NCBI GenBank assembly: GCA_009731375.1
Contig: BJOX01000184.1
Span: forward strand, 281,778-329,321
Reading direction: 5' to 3'
Length of the DNA: 47,544 bases
Source of the DNA: Paulinella micropora
Taxonomy: Eukaryota > Cercozoa > Imbricatea > Euglyphida
Below the pieces are notes generated by a model, which was not told the DNA's origin, made no database searches, and saw nothing but the letters and a program-made list of their open reading frames with translations. The position numbers were made by a program, and so were the translations under genes. Positions 12,446-23,001 of this stretch are shown here, piece after piece; the stretch's first letter is position 1, and each line of letters starts with the position of its first letter.

Positions 12446-12902
12446 GAGATGTCGCAAAGGAATGTAGTCCTTGCAAAGGAACGCAGTTTCACATCAAACA
12501 ATAATTTGTGTACTGTGCATGTGTCCGGGATGGGAATCACGGGTAGACTGTGTTCTGGAAAAAGAAGAGGAGGAAGGACGTTGAAGAAAAAGGCAATCTA
12601 GGAATGGAGAGTGGGAGGATAAGGAAGAAGAGAAAGAAAAGGAAGCCGTTAGTCCAAGTGTTTTGAGCACCGTAAGCTTGCGCAAGCTACAATGATGACA
12701 TTGTATGAGGCCTAAACCCCCGCAGGGACCTAGCCCGGGCTATGCAACACTGGACGGCTATGATGGAATGCAGTCACCAATACGGACTAGAGGAAGATTA
12801 GTCCAATTTTTGACTGCACAGGAGCGATAAATCGCAAAAGAGCAACGAGCTACGCAGGAGGATAGCTTGAAGCAAAGGGATTTGGATTGGGGATGGGAAA
12901 AA
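12446..12902. other. Unique host sequence without a gene
   Basis: About 450 bp of non-repetitive sequence. It contains a perfect 14-bp palindrome (AGCTTGCGCAAGCT) near 12674 and nothing else I can identify. Confidence 0.5.
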
Positions 12903-13808
<906 letters not shown>

Positions 13809-13959
13809 GAAAGAAGAGGCAGCGACCTCCGCCTGCCACCTGCAGCATAATCTTGTTTTCCACCTGCCATGCAATGCAACATGTATGCATACGTATGCAG
13901 CATTATCTTCTTCTCTACTTGCAGTACAAAACAATATCTATGCAGTAAGATCTTGTTAT

Positions 13960-14632
13960 GCAAAAGAGAAGAAAAGAAAAGAAAAGAAAAGACAGGAAGG
14001 GAAGAAAGAAAGAAAGAAAGAAACAAACAAACAAAGAAAGAAAGAAAGAAAGAAAGAAAGGAAAGGAAAGGAAAGGAAAGGGAAGGAAAGGAAAGGAAAG
14101 GAAAGGAGGAAAGAAGGAAAGAAAGAGAAAGACAGAAAGACAGAAAGAAGGAAAGAAGGAGAGAAGGAGAGAAGGAAAGAAAAGAAAGAAAAGAAAGAAA
14201 AGAAAAGAAGGAAATGAAATGAAAGGAAAGTAAAGTAAAGGAAAGGAAAGGAAAGAAGGAAAGAAAGAGAAAGAAGGAAAGAAGGAAAGAAAAGAAAAAA
14301 GAAAAGAAAAGAAAAGAAGGAAAGGAAAGGAAAGGAAAGGAAAGAAAAGGAAAGACATGAAGGGGGAAAAGAAAGAAAGAAAGAAGAAAGAAAGAAAGAA
14401 AGAAAGAAAAGAAAGAAAGAAAAGAAAGAAAGAAAAGAAAAGAAAAGAAAGAAAAGAAAGAAAAGAAAGAAAAGAAAGAAAAGAAAGAAAAGAAAGAAAA
14501 GAAAGAAAAGAAAGAAAAGAAAGAAAAGAAAGAAAAGAAAGAACAGAAAGAAAAGAAGAAAAGAAAGAAAAGAAAGAAAAGAAAGAAAAGAAAGAAAGAA
14601 AGAAAATAAAGAAAGAAAGAAAGAAAGAAAGC
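13960..14632. repeat. Polypurine (GAAA)n/(GGAAA)n tract
   Basis: About 670 bp of nearly pure purine on the + strand. Lys/Arg/Glu-rich or Phe/Leu/Ser-rich frames here are artefacts of the repeat. Confidence 0.95.
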
Positions 14633-15073
14633 TGACGTTTCTGTAGATCCTTGGGTAAATTCAAAGGCCAGCAGACCAGAGGGAGAGTGTGAGATAATAG
14701 GGAGGTGTGTAAGTGTGTGTGTTTGCAGAGGAAGTTCTTAAGGAGAGAAGAGAACCCAGTCATCTTGGTACTTCGCGAAGGACATGAAGTTCCAAGGGGT
14801 GGAGAGCAAACAGGGAAATGATCAGGCCAAAATAGGTCATTTTCCCTCACAAAACGGCAGAAGGGAAAGTCGGGAAGGAAGTAGAAGGCAACACCAGATC
14901 ATGTTCCTGACCGTGAGTCTGGAAGCTAAAGTTTGAGAAATGCTCTGGTTCTGCAGTCAGTCGTACCACAACAAGTACGTTAGACAATGTCAGATCTAGT
15001 GTCACAGCAATAAATATATACTGATATATTGCGCATGCGACATGCAAGAAGCAATTGCAAAGAAAAGCTAGAA
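14633..15073. other. Unique host sequence next to the Polinton insertion
   Basis: About 440 bp without a recognisable gene; it ends exactly at the left target-site duplication. Confidence 0.6.
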
Positions 15074-15079
15074 AACAGT
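15074..15079 (+). repeat. Left 6-bp target site duplication (aacagt)
   Basis: aacagt lies immediately outside the left terminal inverted repeat and recurs at 36882-36887 just outside the right one. Six-base duplications are characteristic of Maverick/Polinton integration by an rve integrase. Confidence 0.9.
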
Positions 15080-15270
15080 AGTAGTATAATATGAAATTTA
15101 GGATGGTCGTTTTTCGTACATCAAAACAACCTAATTTCATTTTGTCTTCTCCTATTAATCTCCCGCACAATCAATACAAGAGCACAAAACACCCTAAAGA
15201 GCCCTCCACACGAGCAACCAGTTGTTTTTGAAGTAGTCAAAAAACAACAAGAAACATATCGTAAAAGAAA
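15080..15270 (+). repeat. Left terminal inverted repeat
   Basis: About 190 bp matching the reverse complement of 36683-36881 with only a few substitutions and a 4-bp indel. It begins AGT, as Polinton ends do, and stops about 20 bp before the first gene. Confidence 0.93.
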
Positions 15271-15289
15271 ATTTTTGTCTTTGATATAG

Positions 15290-15557
15290 ATGGAACGCAA
15301 ACAGAAGAGAGCGGAATATGTAAAGGAAAGAAGAAAACAGAAATATACATGTGTATGTGGTAAAGTAATACGTATATATGGAAAATATCAACACGAAAAA
15401 TCTGACTTTCATAGAGACTACTTCGCAGAGAAAGAAGAGGTTATCATAACCTCTTCTTTCTCTGCGAAGTAGTCTCTATGAGATAGGAGGACATAAAGTT
15501 ATTCGTATAATTCGTAGAAATGACGACATGGAAAGATATTATAAAAATCACTCGTGA
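15290..15557 (+). pseudogene. Small zinc-finger-like protein, split by a palindrome
   Basis: The frame opens at 15290 just after a gatatag motif and encodes a basic N-terminus followed by YTCVCGK...H...H, a compact Cys/His zinc-binding pattern of the kind common in virus-encoded regulators. At 15445 a perfect fold-back copy of 15410-15444 interrupts the frame, and a gene-like frame resumes about 15483 and ends with TGA at 15555-15557. The offset between the two parts equals 1 modulo 3, which a ~37-base insertion would explain. The true product was probably a zinc-finger protein of roughly 75-80 residues; its function is not known. Confidence 0.5.
15410..15480. repeat. Perfect palindrome, 35-bp arms, 1-nt centre
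   Basis: 15410-15444 and 15446-15480 are exact reverse complements around a single C at 15445. It lies inside the first gene and breaks its frame. Confidence 0.97.
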
Positions 15558-15583
15558 TTTGTTTTCATAATGTTATAAAAATA

Positions 15584-15628
15584 AAATGTAAAACCATTTA
15601 AAGAAATAAATATTATTACTTACATAAT
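15584..15628 (+). promoter_or_regulatory. Duplicated upstream element A
   Basis: taaaatgtaaaaccatttaa followed by agaaataaa and an AT-rich run precedes the gene at 15629. The same block precedes the next gene (15902-15950), and a variant GGTAAAACAATTTAA lies at 16204-16218 about 50 bp before the polymerase start. Being shared by three consecutive + strand genes suggests a common promoter, perhaps early. Confidence 0.5.
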
Positions 15629-15904
15629 ATGTCTTCTATAATGATACAAGCGGACAAGGAATTGAAAGAACTATACAACTCACATTTTCCAGAAGCATTA
15701 GCGGGCGATAGAAGGATTAAGAAATACACTAGAATAGAAACGCTTCAACGATATAGCAAAGCCTTTAAGTTTTGGGATGAACAGAAAAACAAAGCATTAG
15801 AGGCTCCAACAATGTTGAATATCCATAAATGGCAAATTTATGAAGAAGCAATCGCACAACTTAAATTAAGTGTGATGATTGTATTAAATAATAATTTAAT
15901 TTAA
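15629..15904 (+). CDS. Hypothetical protein, 91 aa
   Basis: Intact frame from ATG 15629 to TAA. It is a charged, probably helical protein without cysteines, transmembrane segment or recognisable motif. It sits between the zinc-finger-like gene and a 58-codon basic gene. The upstream element it shares with the next gene supports it being a real, co-regulated gene. Function unknown. Confidence 0.6.
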   Translation: MSSIMIQADKELKELYNSHFPEALAGDRRIKKYTRIETLQRYSKAFKFWDEQKNKALEAPTMLNIHKWQIYEEAIAQLKLSVMIVLNNNLI

Positions 15905-15950
15905 AATGTAAAACCATTTAAAGAAATAAATTATATTACTTATAATATAG
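15902..15950 (+). promoter_or_regulatory. Duplicated upstream element B
   Basis: Near-exact repeat of 15584-15628, starting at the stop codon of the 91-aa gene and ending 2-3 bp before the ATG at 15953, with a tataatatag TATA-like string at the end. Confidence 0.5.
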
Positions 15951-15952
15951 AT

Positions 15953-16129
15953 ATGGGGAAACACAAGAAATATCTCACACCTGAGGACAAACGAAAGGCT
16001 AACTCCAAAAAGGCGCTCGCATATTACAAAAGAAATAAGGATGAAATTAATCAAAAGAGGAAGGAGCAATTAAAAGAACGAAACAGAAAACTTAAGGAAT
16101 ATGAAGAAATGAAGGCGAGAGGAGCATAA
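15953..16129 (+). CDS. Small basic helical protein, 58 aa
   Basis: A short frame from ATG 15953 to TAA 16127-16129. It is very rich in Lys, Arg and Glu with the pattern YLTPEDKRKAN...YYKRNKDEINQKRK, a charged-helix motif seen in small virus and phage DNA-associated proteins. No domain can be named. A duplicated promoter-like block directly upstream supports the call. A DNA-binding or regulatory role is a guess from charge alone. Confidence 0.55.
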   Translation: MGKHKKYLTPEDKRKANSKKALAYYKRNKDEINQKRKEQLKERNRKLKEYEEMKARGA

Positions 16130-18190
16130 AAAACAAAAAAACGAAAAATTGTTTTTATTATGAATTTAATGTTAAAGGTAAGACAATCTTCTATATATAA
16201 AAAGGTAAAACAATTTAATTTATTTTCATTATTTTTATATCATCACTCATATAAAAGTAAAATATGCCACCACCATTACCGCCCAGACCAACGAAGGAGA
16301 ATGTAGAACTAGCGAAGGTAAGGGCGAATTCGAAGAAAACTACAACAAGAGAAAACAAAAGGGAATTTAAAGTAGTAGAGTTAAAATCTAGGCGAGACAA
16401 TAGATTAAACTCTCTTACATACGAGAAGCAAGGATTAGACATAAACTTTTATGATACTGACGCATTAGAGCGAGAGGTTCTACTTCCTATACTATTAGAT
16501 GCGAAAAGAAATGGTATGACAGGAAATGCTGATGTTCATATCACTATAACATACATAACAGACCACGAAGAATTAAATAGATATTATAAAAAGAAAACAT
16601 TTAATTCTTTTCAAATCAAAAACTATGATGATTTTATTGAAATGTTTAATGAGTTTAGCATAAGCAATATTGAAGCATCTGGATTAGGTTATGACCGAAT
16701 CATTGAATATGCTAAGGTAGTAGTAGTTCAAGAAAACGGAGGAGGATGCTATGAGGGAAAATACAAAAGCAAACAAACGAAATATGAGGAAAGTATATTA
16801 ATATCTCCCGCTAGCAAAAATAATAATTGCTTATTCTTCCTTTGTAAAGACATTCTTAATATGCCACTTATTAACAGAAAAAGATGTAATGATATTAGAG
16901 AACAATTCAATCTTTCTAATGATTGCCCTATACCATTCTCTACCGTCGTAAAAATCCTTAATACTTTGATAAAGGCAGGAAAGACATACGAAATAACAAA
17001 TTCTCTAACAAAGGAGACAATAAGCACAAACGAAATAGGAGAAGAAGCGGATATTATGATTTACTTAGAGAATAACCACTATTTTGGATTAATTAAAAGA
17101 TGTAAAAAGAAATGTGAAAAATGCTTAACAAAGTATTTTACTAAACATACTTGTAATCCAAAAGTTATTAATTATGCGAATAGAGAAATATTAAAGAATG
17201 GAAAGAGACATTTAATAACGAAGGCTCATAAAAAAAATATAATAATAAAGATGAAGTTCTTCATTACGACCTTGAAACTTTTAGAAATAACACGCTTGCT
17301 GACGGCTTTGATATTCACGACTGCTATATAGTCGGATATACTCAAGTGACGGAAGGATTTAAATATTATACTGGTATTTATTGTATTTCTAAATTTCTGG
17401 ATTTAGTCTTAGAGAGAGGAAGAAAGTTAGCATTAGAATGGGCTAACAAACAACCACATAATCCAGTCAAGAAAGTAGCAGGAGTAAGAAAGAAAAAGAA
17501 GAAAGATGAAGAAGCACACATTTTATATGTGAATGGGTTTAACGGCGCGAACTTTGACTACTACTTCATTAAACAGGAATTAACAAGAAGAGGTATCAGA
17601 CCAAAATCACATATGATTGATAACGGCTCAATAATCTCTTTACAATTTGAAAATATCAAAATGTGGGATATGTGTAAGCATACTCAAGGGACGTTAAAAG
17701 AAAACTTAGAAAATATGACATGTAAAACTCTTAAAGGAGATTTTGACCACGACAAGGCATCTACTTGGGAAACAATGAGTGAGGAATTAAGAAATAAGTG
17801 TCTTGAATATTTGAAGTGTGATGTTATGGGGTTAAAAGAGTTATATGACAAAATAAACACAGAGATATTTGAAAAACACTCAGTGAATTTAACTTCATAC
17901 ATTTCAACTTCAAGCCTTGCTTTCAATATCTGGAAGAAAATGATTGATGGTAAGCACGATGTAAGACTCCCAACTACTGAACAAGAGAAGGCGTTTAGAA
18001 AAGCGGTTATCGGAGCAAGAACATATCCAAGCAAAAAAAGATTTATTTCAAAACAATACAAGGACTACTTAGCAGGGAAAATCACATTTGACGAATTAAC
18101 CGATTATTTAGTTGATGCGGATGTCGTATCTTTATACCCAACAGCGATGCTTAATTTATTTATGGTTGGAGAAATTAAACTGGCTATCGC

Positions 18191-18415
18191 ATTATAATAA
18201 TCTTCCTATCGTATTTACAATGTTGATTATATCTCACCAAAAGACATTCTACATTCAAGAATAGGACAGAGAAATAAAATGGGCTCATTAAAGTGGAATT
18301 TAGCGGATATGACTTTAATGAGCCCATTTTATTTCTCTGTCCTATTCTTGAATGTAGAATGTCTTTTGGTGAGATATAATCAACATTGTAAATACGATAG
18401 GAAGATTATTATAAT
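18191..18415. repeat. Perfect inverted repeat, 103-bp arms, 19-bp spacer
   Basis: 18191-18293 and 18313-18415 are exact reverse complements around tggaatttagcggatatga. Removing the right arm and a short repeated gatatga junction would rejoin polymerase-like coding sequence, so the right arm looks like an inverted insertion copied from the left arm. Confidence 0.97.
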
Positions 18416-18958
18416 CAAATGGATATGAAAGACCAAAGGCTTACAAGCGTTGATATTGAAGATATGATTAAGGAAGGCTACGATATAACAATTCATAAAG
18501 GATACTATACGGAGGAGGCTGAACCAGTATTTAAAGAATACATACTGGAAATGTTTAAGGCGAAAGAAAATAGCGAAAAAGGCACACCGCAATATTTATC
18601 GGCCAAACTATTTATGAATTCGTTATACGGAAAGATGATACAACGACCTATCCCAACAGAAGCAGAATATATTAAATCAAATGAGGAGTATTGGAAATTT
18701 TGGACGAAAAATTATATATCTGATGTGGTTGAATTCAAAGATAAAGACGGAAACAAACTTTGGCACGTATCTGGAATTCCTAGAAAGGAAGAAATAATTG
18801 AAGGTAGCATAACTAAACCTTCTCACTACGGGGCTTTCATTCTAGCATATAGCAGGCGAATTATGTATAACTACATAAAAGAGGCTAATCCAAATAAAGA
18901 AATAGAGGCTGATTTCTATTACACCGATACCGATAGTCTAGTGTTGCATGTTAGGTTN

Positions 18959-19936
18959 NNNNNNNNNNNNNNNNNNNNNNNNNNNNNNNNNNNNNNNNNN
19001 NNNNNNNNNNNNNNNNNNNNNNNNNNNNNNNNNNNNNNNNNNNNNNNNNNNNNNNNNNNNNNNNNNNNNNNNNNNNNNNNNNNNNNNNNNNNNNNNNNNN
19101 NNNNNNNNNNNNNNNNNNNNNNNNNNNNNNNNNNNNNNNNNNNNNNNNNNNNNNNNNNNNNNNNNNNNNNNNNNNNNNNNNNNNNNNNNNNNNNNNNNNN
19201 NNNNNNNNNNNNNNNNNNNNNNNNNNNNNNNNNNNNNNNNNNNNNNNNNNNNNNNNNNNNNNNNNNNNNNNNNNNNNNNNNNNNNNNNNNNNNNNNNNNN
19301 NNNNNNNNNNNNNNNNNNNNNNNNNNNNNNNNNNNNNNNNNNNNNNNNNNNNNNNNNNNNNNNNNNNNNNNNNNNNNNNNNNNNNNNNNNNNNNNNNNNN
19401 NNNNNNNNNNNNNNNNNNNNNNNNNNNNNNNNNNNNNNNNNNNNNNNNNNNNNNNNNNNNNNNNNNNNNNNNNNNNNNNNNNNNNNNNNNNNNNNNNNNN
19501 NNNNNNNNNNNNNNNNNNNNNNNNNNNNNNNNNNNNNNNNNNNNNNNNNNNNNNNNNNNNNNNNNNNNNNNNNNNNNNNNNNNNNNNNNNNNNNNNNNNN
19601 NNNNNNNNNNNNNNNNNNNNNNNNNNNNNNNNNNNNNNNNNNNNNNNNNNNNNNNNNNNNNNNNNNNNNNNNNNNNNNNNNNNNNNNNNNNNNNNNNNNN
19701 NNNNNNNNNNNNNNNNNNNNNNNNNNNNNNNNNNNNNNNNNNNNNNNNNNNNNNNNNNNNNNNNNNNNNNNNNNNNNNNNNNNNNNNNNNNNNNNNNNNN
19801 NNNNNNNNNNNNNNNNNNNNNNNNNNNNNNNNNNNNNNNNNNNNNNNNNNNNNNNNNNNNNNNNNNNNNNNNNNNNNNNNNNNNNNNNNNNNNNNNNNNN
19901 NNNNNNNNNNNNNNNNNNNNNNNNNNNNNNNNNNNN
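18959..19936. other. Assembly gap (978 N) inside the polymerase
   Basis: Lies between motif C and the DDLG thumb motif, which in relatives are only a few tens of residues apart. The gap is therefore longer than the missing coding sequence requires. Confidence 0.95.
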
Positions 19937-20409
19937 CTTGGTGATAAATCTCTTGGCGGTATAACAGATGACTTAGGAGATTGCTGTAAGATAATAAGAG
20001 GAATATGGATTGCTCCTAAATTGTATATGTTAGAATTTACAACGAATGAAGCCTTTCTCCCTTACCTTACTAAGAATGACTTGAAACATAAAGACAAAGG
20101 TGTTCATATAATTGAATGCTACGAAAACGAAGGAGTAAAAAAGAGATACTACCACCTTAGAGGTAAGGGGTTGAATTCAAAGGGGCTAAATCCAGAAGTA
20201 TATGAAAAGATGGATTTAGGTGAAAGTATTGAAAATGTTAGAGATTTTCAAATGAAGAAAATCCATTTATCACGAAATAGCAAACAGCAAAACATTAATC
20301 ATTTCAGCATAGTACATACTATAAACATAAAAAAGAAAGTTAATGAGAATAAATAGTGCGGACGCGAGTTTATCAACAAAAATGATAGTATCCCTAACGG
20401 ATATCAAAC

Positions 20410-20467
20410 GATGTTTATGAGCAAGCGAAAATGAGCATAGCGAATGAAAGCGATGCTCATAAATATC
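20410..20467 (+). terminator. Intergenic palindrome P1 (unpaired)
   Basis: A 14-bp stem, GATGTTTATGAGCA with TGCTCATAAATATC, with one G.U pair as RNA. The loop carries the shared core AATGAGCATAGCGAATGA. It overlaps the extended 3' end of the polymerase frame and lies ~50 bp before the next ATG. A transcript-end hairpin is the simplest reading. Confidence 0.7.
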
Positions 20468-20515
20468 AATTAATTAATTTTTTCCATAAAATTTTTTACC
20501 ACTCTATATAGACCA

Positions 20516-20803
20516 ATGACCACCCTCACCAGACTATGTGAGAAGTTTGAGAAACTCTCTATTGAAAATAAAAAAGAAACATTTTCTCTTACCGATGTTA
20601 AAAAGATAATTACTGACGAAATCCAAATGATTGAAAATGCACGGGCAGGAAAGCCAAGGGATATTTTTCCATTTGGTAAGTATAAAAGTAAGAAAATTCA
20701 AGATGTAGCGGTTATTGACAAACCATACCTTGAATAGGTTATGAAACAGCCGTGGTTTGAGAAATTTACGGACATTAAAAGTGAAGTAAAAAAATACATA
20801 TAA
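20516..20803 (+). pseudogene. ExoX-C/DUF3820-like protein 1 (one in-frame stop)
   Basis: Ninety-five codons from ATG 20516, preceded by ctctatatagacca. The second half has the family signature FPFGKYKSKKIQDVA...KPYLE followed by a QPWF motif, typical of the small domain at the C-terminus of exonuclease X-like proteins and widespread in phages and large DNA viruses. A TAG at 20735-20737 sits where the family usually has an aromatic residue (often Trp), so TGG to TAG is likely. The frame ends at TAA 20801-20803. It is followed by a second, more decayed paralogue. Role is probably nucleic-acid related, but not established. Confidence 0.65.
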
Positions 20804-20805
20804 TT

Positions 20806-20877
20806 GATATTCGTAAATCTACACTCCAATCTCAAACTTGTTTGAGATACCCCGCTCCCGTGTGTTTTATGAACATC
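20806..20877 (-). terminator. Intergenic palindrome P2
   Basis: GATATTCGTAAA...TTTATGAACATC arms with an internal CTCAAACttgtTTGAG stem. It begins 3 bases after the stop of the first DUF3820-like gene and is followed by cgttttctttt. It forms a convergent pair with P3 around an AT core at 20878-20913. Confidence 0.6.
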
Positions 20878-20913
20878 GTTTTCTTTTAATTATTTTTATT
20901 TAAATTTTTTGTT

Positions 20914-20976
20914 GATGTTTTAGAATATAGCGAGAAATCTTGCGATTAGCAAGATAGAAGCGTAATTCTAAAATAT
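20914..20976 (+). terminator. Intergenic palindrome P3
   Basis: GATGTTTTAGAAT with ATTCTAAAATAT. The loop contains ATAGCGAGAAATCT and an inner ATCTTGC/GCAAGAT stem almost identical to that of P9. It lies 11 bp before the ATG at 20988. Confidence 0.65.
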
Positions 20977-20987
20977 ATTTATATAAG

Positions 20988-21429
20988 ATGACTGACCTAA
21001 GCACCAAACAGGACTACTTGAGTGAAATTGAAAAATGGAGCCTTGACAGCGAAATTAAGAAACCTTAAATTAAATAGACTAAACCTGACATTGTTTCTTT
21101 CTATGAGCAATATAAACCAAATGTTGATTTCAAACAAAATCAACATTATGATGACAATGTGAAAGTAGTTATACCTTCAGAAAACGTGTTGGTTGAAGAG
21201 CCGAGCACACCTTTTACGGCAACTGATTTAAAAGAGACTGGAATTACAGAAATAAAGGCTAATGTAGGCGAAGAGATAGCACAAAATGAAACCGATATTT
21301 TTCTACAATATGGTAAGTATAAAAAAAATGAAAATTGAAGATGTTGCTAAGATTGATAAACCATACCTTGAATATTTAATTCAACAACCTTATTTTAATA
21401 ATAAAGATGTGGTAAAAAAATATCTATGA
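20988..21429 (+). pseudogene. ExoX-C/DUF3820-like protein 2 (decayed paralogue)
   Basis: The frame from ATG 20988 hits TAA at 21066 and TAG at 21075. It then continues as gene-like sequence to a YGKYKK motif, where an A-run near 21320-21330 shifts the frame. The remainder (KIEDVAKIDKPYLEYL...QPYF) is a clear copy of the domain in the preceding gene. The natural end is TGA 21427-21429. The middle has a long acidic linker absent from the first paralogue. Two or more independent lesions make this a pseudogene; the pair probably arose by tandem duplication. Confidence 0.6.
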
Positions 21430-21430
21430 T

Positions 21431-21511
21431 GATATTTTAGAAATTAGACTTTCTCCTCCAAAACTATTTCGACAACTTCGAAATAGTTTATTCTTCTATT
21501 TCTAAAACATC
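21431..21511 (-). terminator. Intergenic palindrome P4
   Basis: GATATTTTAGAAAT...ATTTCTAAAACATC with an inner AAACTATTTCG/CGAAATAGTTT stem. It starts two bases after the stop codon of the second DUF3820-like gene. Paired with P5 around an AT core. Confidence 0.65.
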
Positions 21512-21550
21512 GCGTTCCGCTTATTATTTTTTTATTATTTAGTTTTAAAC

Positions 21551-21602
21551 GATGTTTGCAAAACACACGAAAGCGTAGCGAGAGTGTGAATTTGCAAATA
21601 TC
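21551..21602 (+). terminator. Intergenic palindrome P5
   Basis: A 12-bp stem GATGTTTGCAAA/TTTGCAAATATC with an inner CACAC/GTGTG. Its last base is the G of the minus-strand TAG stop at 21602-21604, so the hairpin begins inside the stop codon of the neighbouring gene. Confidence 0.7.
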
Positions 21603-22846
21603 TATTGGTCTTCTATGAAGTTAGCGATAATATTGACATTTCCTCCTCCACCAGCAGAGACAGACTTCTGCGTAAAAGTTAATACATCACTCGGCGATAG
21701 GTATATATCATAACTTCTAAGATTGATTTGTTGAGTTGAAGCACTATTTACATTATAGTTTAAAAATTGTTGTTCCATTTGCGATAGCACTCGCCTTTGT
21801 GTCAGTATCTACAATTGAATACTTAGAATCAACATCTGCAAAACCTGCTCCAGTTAGTGTTCCATTTAATACCATTCTGACAACATTTGACTAGTATCTT
21901 CATTTGTAATACTTATCAAAGTGGGATAAACATTTGAATAATTTGTTAAATTAGCACCGCCCGAATCAAATACCGCTTTGTTTCTTATACTAATAATAGG
22001 ACTTTCAGTGGTGTTTGCTGCTTTACTTCCTTCCACTTCGTTTGTTATACTTGTGTTTATTGTATTCGTTCCCTCAATGAATAAACTGGCACTCGCTGTT
22101 TTAAGAGATTGTATTCCAGTCTTTGCATCATTTCTCATTACTGCCGTAAAAGGTAATGTCGTATTTCGCAGGCTTACACCATTATTAGCATTCGCATATT
22201 CAATCATATGAACTAATTGAAATAATCCTGTTATGGGATTTTCAATATAAAACTTAATAGCACCAAAACCTAAATATTGAAATTGAATTTGAAATACATT
22301 TCCTTTGCTCCAGTCTAAGTTTGGCATAGCATAATTTCCATCGCAAGGGTCGTCCCAATCTACTTGGTCAATATAATCTACAGCACCTCCCGCACAATGT
22401 GCGATATTCATTCCTGCTTGATTTTTGTAAAAATAAAATCCATCAGCGAGATCATTTCCTATTTCAATAAATGAATAGTAATCTTTTGCATCATCCGTTG
22501 TCCATAGAGCAGTAAAGCGGGCTAGGACACCCATTCCAGTTCTATATTTTATTCTCCTTTTACTTACCAGTCTAGCATCTGCCGTAGCATCAGCAGTTGT
22601 TTTCAATTCAGCCATATTATTCAAAAATGACACAGATGATTTTGTTTCTGTTTTTGTCCATATCCTAGTATTAATGGTAATACTATATGGAAAGATTTCT
22701 TGTAAAACTGGCGTTAATTGACCTACTACTGCTTCGCCAAAAGTGGTTTTTGAATTATTTGTTTCAATATTACCATCATATCCAACGCTGACATTTATAA
22801 ATTAGCCGTCAGGATTTTCTGCGATTAGGTTTCTCTGGTGAGACAT
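21602..22846 (-). pseudogene. Putative virion surface/structural protein, broken
   Basis: From ATG 22846 to TAG 21602 this is a 415-codon gene directly downstream of the capsid gene. TAA at codon 15 (22802-22804) interrupts it. A later stretch (about 21785-21875) reads in another frame before the original frame resumes, which suggests two compensating indels. The central part has phrases such as GNVFQIQFQYLGFGAIKFYI and HMIEYANANN. I associate these with structural proteins of phages, Polinton-like viruses and giant viruses, from memory and without a search. A surface or fibre-associated jelly-roll protein is the best guess. An internal Met (22633) could give a 255-residue product. Confidence 0.55.
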
Positions 22847-22891
22847 TTGAGAATTGCGCTCTCGTTTCACTCCCGCTTATTTTCAAAAGTC
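22842..22891 (-). terminator. Intergenic palindrome P6 (degenerate)
   Basis: GACATTTGAGAATT...TATTTTCAAAAGTC; the loop on the minus strand (GGGAGTGAAACGAGAGCGC) matches that of P10. It overlaps the ATG at 22844-22846. Convergent partner of P7. Confidence 0.55.
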
Positions 22892-22943
22892 GTTTATTCC
22901 TATATTATACGAGAAAAAAATATTAAATCTATTAATTTTTCAC

Positions 22944-23001
22944 GATGTTTATGAGCAAGCAAAAATGAGCGTAGCGAATGAAAGCGATGCTCATAAATAT
23001 C
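22944..23001 (+). terminator. Intergenic palindrome P7
   Basis: Almost identical to P1: GATGTTTATGAGCA/TGCTCATAAATATC around AATGAGCGTAGCGAATGA. Read on the minus strand it starts at the G of the capsid gene's TGA stop (23002-23000). Confidence 0.75.

Larger units (their letters stand above)
16264..20428 (+). pseudogene. polB: Protein-primed family B DNA polymerase (pPolB), disrupted
   Basis: Replicates the linear genome from a protein primer. The N-terminal extension (16264-17240) carries a C..C...H.C knuckle (KCEKCLTKYFTKHTC). The Exo I motif YDLETF lies at about 17262-17282 in a shifted frame after an A-run near 17230. Exo II (GANFDYYF, ~17550) and Exo III (YLKCD, ~17808) follow, then motif A DVVSLYP (~18120), motif B NSLYGK (~18617), motif C YTDTDS (~18919) and, after a gap, a DDLG...APKLY thumb motif (~19965-20020). 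Breaks: the A-run frameshift, stops at about 18195, a fold-back duplication (18313-18425), a 978-N gap, and TAG at 20354. The frame continues in a polymerase-like way beyond that TAG (CGREF...) to TGA near 20426. Family assignment is secure; this copy is not functional as assembled. Confidence 0.92.

Noticed and set aside
13915-14850. 311-codon Phe/Leu/Ser frame resembling membrane protein sequence
   Set aside because: It is the complement of a (GAAA)n polypurine tract.
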